Shown here one piece after another: positions 20,836-23,102 of a stretch of 23,102 nucleotides of DNA. A program made the translations under genes and the position numbers. Below the pieces are notes generated by a model, which saw only the letters and a list, made by a program, of their open reading frames with translations, made no database searches and was not told the origin of the DNA. This stretch comes from Chara braunii (lineage: Eukaryota > Streptophyta > Charophyceae > Charales > Characeae). Within the stretch, counting starts at the first letter, position 1. Each line of letters begins with the position of its first letter. The stretch spans positions 509,118 to 532,219 of the forward strand of contig BFEA01000394.1 in NCBI GenBank assembly GCA_003427395.1. Reading direction: 5' to 3'.

Positions 20836-20938
20836 CCTGGGAAGGCATACCGTTGTTTTCTGTATCTATTTTTTCGATTGCCGAAGTCAATTTGGAATGC
20901 TTGCTGTTCCTATTGTTTTCTCTGATATGGCACCGCAG

Positions 20939-21872
20939 GGTGAGTTTCTCTGCCCAATGTGCCGACGGGTAGGGAACAGCTTTTTGCCGATTTTCTGGAC
21001 GTTATGGAGAGGGCATGTGGCCAAAAACAGTGTGGATGACAGCTTGCAGAGTGGACGGCATGTTGATGCTGGGCTAGCTGGGCGCCAGAGCTCGGCAGAA
21101 GGGGGAGTGCGGAGTGATGTTGATTCGAGGGCAGCATCCCCGAGTCCGAACCAGGTTTTTGGGTCTACTGAGTTGGTGATGGAATCCAGCCGGACAAGCA
21201 CAGAGGGAGGTGATGGCCAGAGTAGGGTGGGAGCGGAGTTGCAGCGTGCATTGATGTTACTGCTACATTCAGAAGACTCTGTACGGCATGGAGCCAAGTA
21301 TCAGAAAGCATCAGGGGTACAGATGCCTCCGAAATTGCGTCACCCACTGGATGTTTTTGCTTCTCGGCTCGGTGTCCTTGCAAGGCAGGATAAATTGAGA
21401 TGGGGTGTCGGGCCACAGCACATCAGAGATCATCTTGGGCTGGCAATATGGGAGACCTTGGCATACACGATCGCGTCGAATGAGTTGTCAGTGAGGCCGA
21501 GGGAAGGGGCGGAGATTGTTGCCGAGGCTGGGGGCGCTGAGTCATCCGTTGGCCGAGGCTCTGCTTCAGCTGGACAGGGGTCCAGTGCAGGTGGAGCAAA
21601 CGGCACTGGTGCACCTGGCAGTTCTTGGCTGCCCCTGGTTGGGCCTTCAGTTAGCATTGCAGCTAGGCTTGGCGCTTTGTTTTCTCTCCTGTCAGAAGAA
21701 AAAGGCGCTATCCTGCCGGCTTTGCTTGAAGCAGCACAGGCTAAGAAAGGTCATAATCGGCGAGAGAATCTTCTCAGGGCAAGGGGCCTGCAGATGCTCA
21801 CCGGAGCAATTGTCTGGGGAAGATCAAGGGATACTACTAAGAGAAAATCGGCTGCGGGAGTTGACATGCCAG
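20939..21872 (+). CDS. PRT6: PRT6-like E3 ligase, exon with last RING pair and C-terminal domain
   Basis: Acceptor ATGGCACCGCAG precedes 20939 and donor TGCCAG|GTGTGT ends it at 21872; 311 codons plus one base. It starts GEFLCPMCRRVGNSFLP, the second half of the UBR-family RING (family form GEFLCPVCRxLANSVLP), supplying the last zinc-binding Cys pair. Further on come HPLDVFASRLGVLAR, LAIWETLAYTIASNEL, LGALFSLLSEEKGAILPALL and LLRARGLQMLTGAIV, which match in order the helical C-terminal region of plant PRT6 as I recall it. Ser/Gly-rich insertions separate the blocks. The frame running past 21872 to 22054 is intron read-through. The following exon (phase 1) was not identified. Confidence 0.86.
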
Positions 21873-22524
21873 GTGTGTACAACATCTTTATCTGTTTTCC
21901 AACTTTTCCCTGTGTTTACGGACATTCCACCTCCTCCTTTTACTGTTTCGTTGCCACATTGTTCTGGTTCTTCATTCCGGTTCTTGGTTTCATTGGGTGG
22001 TTTTGCTGGCTCACGAGCATGGAAGCGTTTGCAGTGTGCAGTGGGACCTTCTGATATGCATGCTTATCAGCTTTGGGAGTGATTTCTTTTTATTTTTTTT
22101 TAGCGTTTTTTTGAACTTTTGTCTTTTCTTTTTCTTTCCGGCGGAATAAGCTACCCCAGAACGTATCTTCAATTATCTTGTTTCTTTAACTGTATTTGTT
22201 TCTGGTTTGTCTCTCTCTCAACTTTACGAAGTATCTAGGCTTTGTGATATCTCCGTGCTCATAGTAGCGGTAACTGTATACCACTTGTATGTTTATGAAC
22301 CATATCAATACTGGTATGTTTCGTGAACTCTATTTGTTTTTTATGGCCTCTTTCGGCAAAGTATGTTTTCTGAGATTTATTTGTTTCTTATGGCTTCTTT
22401 CGACAACCTATGTAAATTTTGGGTCCTTTGGGAAACTTCCCAGTTAGTCGTGGTGATTTGCATCACTTGTTGTTTTGCTTACTGAAGTCACGCATGCATG
22501 GATGGCAGAGATTCGCAGCAGATT

Positions 22525-22654
22525 TGCAGCCATGTACCAGTCTTTGGTTTAGGGTTTAGGGACAAACCTGTACTAACCATTTGCGTCGAAGGCCCAGACT
22601 CCCGGGCAGACGTCGGTCTTGGGAAAGCGGCCCTGCATTTGGTACATGGCTGCA
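22525..22654. repeat. 15-bp perfect inverted repeat with 100-bp loop
   Basis: TGCAGCCATGTACCA (22525-22539) and its complement (22640-22654). The loop contains two TTTAGGG plant-telomere heptamers (about 22546-22560). Confidence 0.9.
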
Positions 22655-22770
22655 TGGACTTGATTGCGTCCCAGCACTGTTGTCAGTCTCATTTGTTGTT
22701 GCCCTCTTGTGTGTTTTGCAGCTCGTGACCTATTGTTTATGCCTACCGACTACTATATAGTGCTGTGTAT

Positions 22771-22797
22771 GACTCTCTCTCTCTCTCTCTCTCCCTC

Positions 22798-22830
<33 letters not shown>

Positions 22831-22831
22831 A
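22771..22831. repeat. (CT)n(GT)n(AT)n microsatellite
   Basis: CT, GT and AT dinucleotide runs follow one another within about 60 bp. A second (AT)n run lies at 22909-22921. Confidence 0.95.
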
Positions 22832-23012
22832 CAGTTTGTCACAGCCCCTCGTTTGTTGTCCTCTTCTCTCTCTATGCCTACGGTTTACCGGGCAGTTCTG
22901 TTTGTGACGATATATATATATTGCGCGCATGCCTGTGCATGCGGGCTTGGGATCAAAGCGTCCCGGGTCAGTTTCGTTGGTTGAACTTGGTCGCCTCGCC
23001 ATAGAGGGAGAG

Positions 23013-23102
23013 TGTTGCATACCGTATAGGTGCAGACCAGAACAAGAACCGACCTTTCAATACAAAGTATAAAATAGCACAGCGGAAGACTTAGATACCA
23101 AT
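23013..23102 (+). mobile_element. Possible LTR start at window edge
   Basis: TGTTGCATACCG opens a segment with TATAAAATAG near 23068 and GCACAGCGGAAG just after it. The TG start and TATA box would suit a short LTR continuing beyond the window. There is no partner to test it. Confidence 0.25.

Larger units (their letters stand above)
21873..23012. other. Downstream intron or intergenic sequence
   Basis: T-rich, with a 47-bp tandem pair (about 22331-22424), a 15-bp inverted repeat (22525-22539 and 22640-22654) and a dinucleotide block. A good acceptor-like TTGTGTGTTTTGCAG at about 22720 is followed by a frame-compatible ARDLLFMPTDYYIVL, but this does not resemble the PRT6 family and soon enters a CT microsatellite, so I do not call it an exon. 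Confidence 0.55.

Noticed and set aside
21516-22082. 188-codon + frame overlapping the third exon
   Set aside because: It is a shadow in another frame; the PRT6-like motifs are all in the frame starting at 20939.
22720-22790. Possible next exon of the E3 ligase after a TTTTGCAG acceptor
   Set aside because: The phase fits, but the residues do not resemble the family and the frame enters a CT microsatellite within 50 bp.

Overview
This is a stretch of nuclear DNA from a green, plant-like eukaryote. A streptophyte with a large, repeat-rich genome (a charophyte alga such as Chara would fit) is my best inference. The reasons are spliced exons of a PRT6/UBR-type N-recognin E3 ubiquitin ligase, a plant-type U6 snRNA fragment, a chromodomain Ty3/gypsy retrotransposon, a piece of mitochondrial cytochrome b whose wording resembles land-plant and charophyte mitochondria, and abundant LTRs and simple repeats. 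Nothing prokaryotic is visible. Scattered N bases mark a draft assembly.

Layout. 1-4988 is the internal region of a dead chromovirus on the + strand (gag, protease, reverse transcriptase, RNase H, integrase, chromodomain), cut by about eleven stop codons and several frameshifts. A 301-nt near-perfect palindrome sits in its gag. About 5029-5830 looks like its 3' LTR. 6120-6181 is the 3' half of a U6 snRNA followed by (TTA)n. 6769-8247 is a solo LTR with inverted ends and a 4-bp target duplication; its left end holds a 95-bp segment written twice around an N. 8248-11368 holds no gene I can name, but has a 112-bp tandem repeat, a pair of inverted GC-rich/poly-T modules, a G-rich tract and a tRNA-like SINE head.

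11369-21872 is the one real gene I can support: three + strand exons of a PRT6-like E3 ligase (11369-12354, 14611-14662, 20939-21872), joined by introns of 2256 and 6276 bp. The middle exon is only 52 nt and encodes the linker inside the RING domain. The RING zinc ligands are therefore spread over exons more than 8.5 kb apart. The gene continues beyond the recognised exons in both directions: the UBR box, the first RING cysteine pair and the C-terminus are not seen. The second intron is packed with a 110-bp minisatellite, a cob NUMT, two LTR-like segments, long dinucleotide and trinucleotide tracts, and tandem and dispersed repeats.

21873-23102 is intronic or intergenic, with small repeats and possibly the start of another LTR at the right edge. 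The novelty here lies in structure rather than in a new system: the palindrome in gag, the split RING with its mini-exon, the U6 chimera, the NUMT, and a promoter-hairpin architecture shared by four LTR-like segments.
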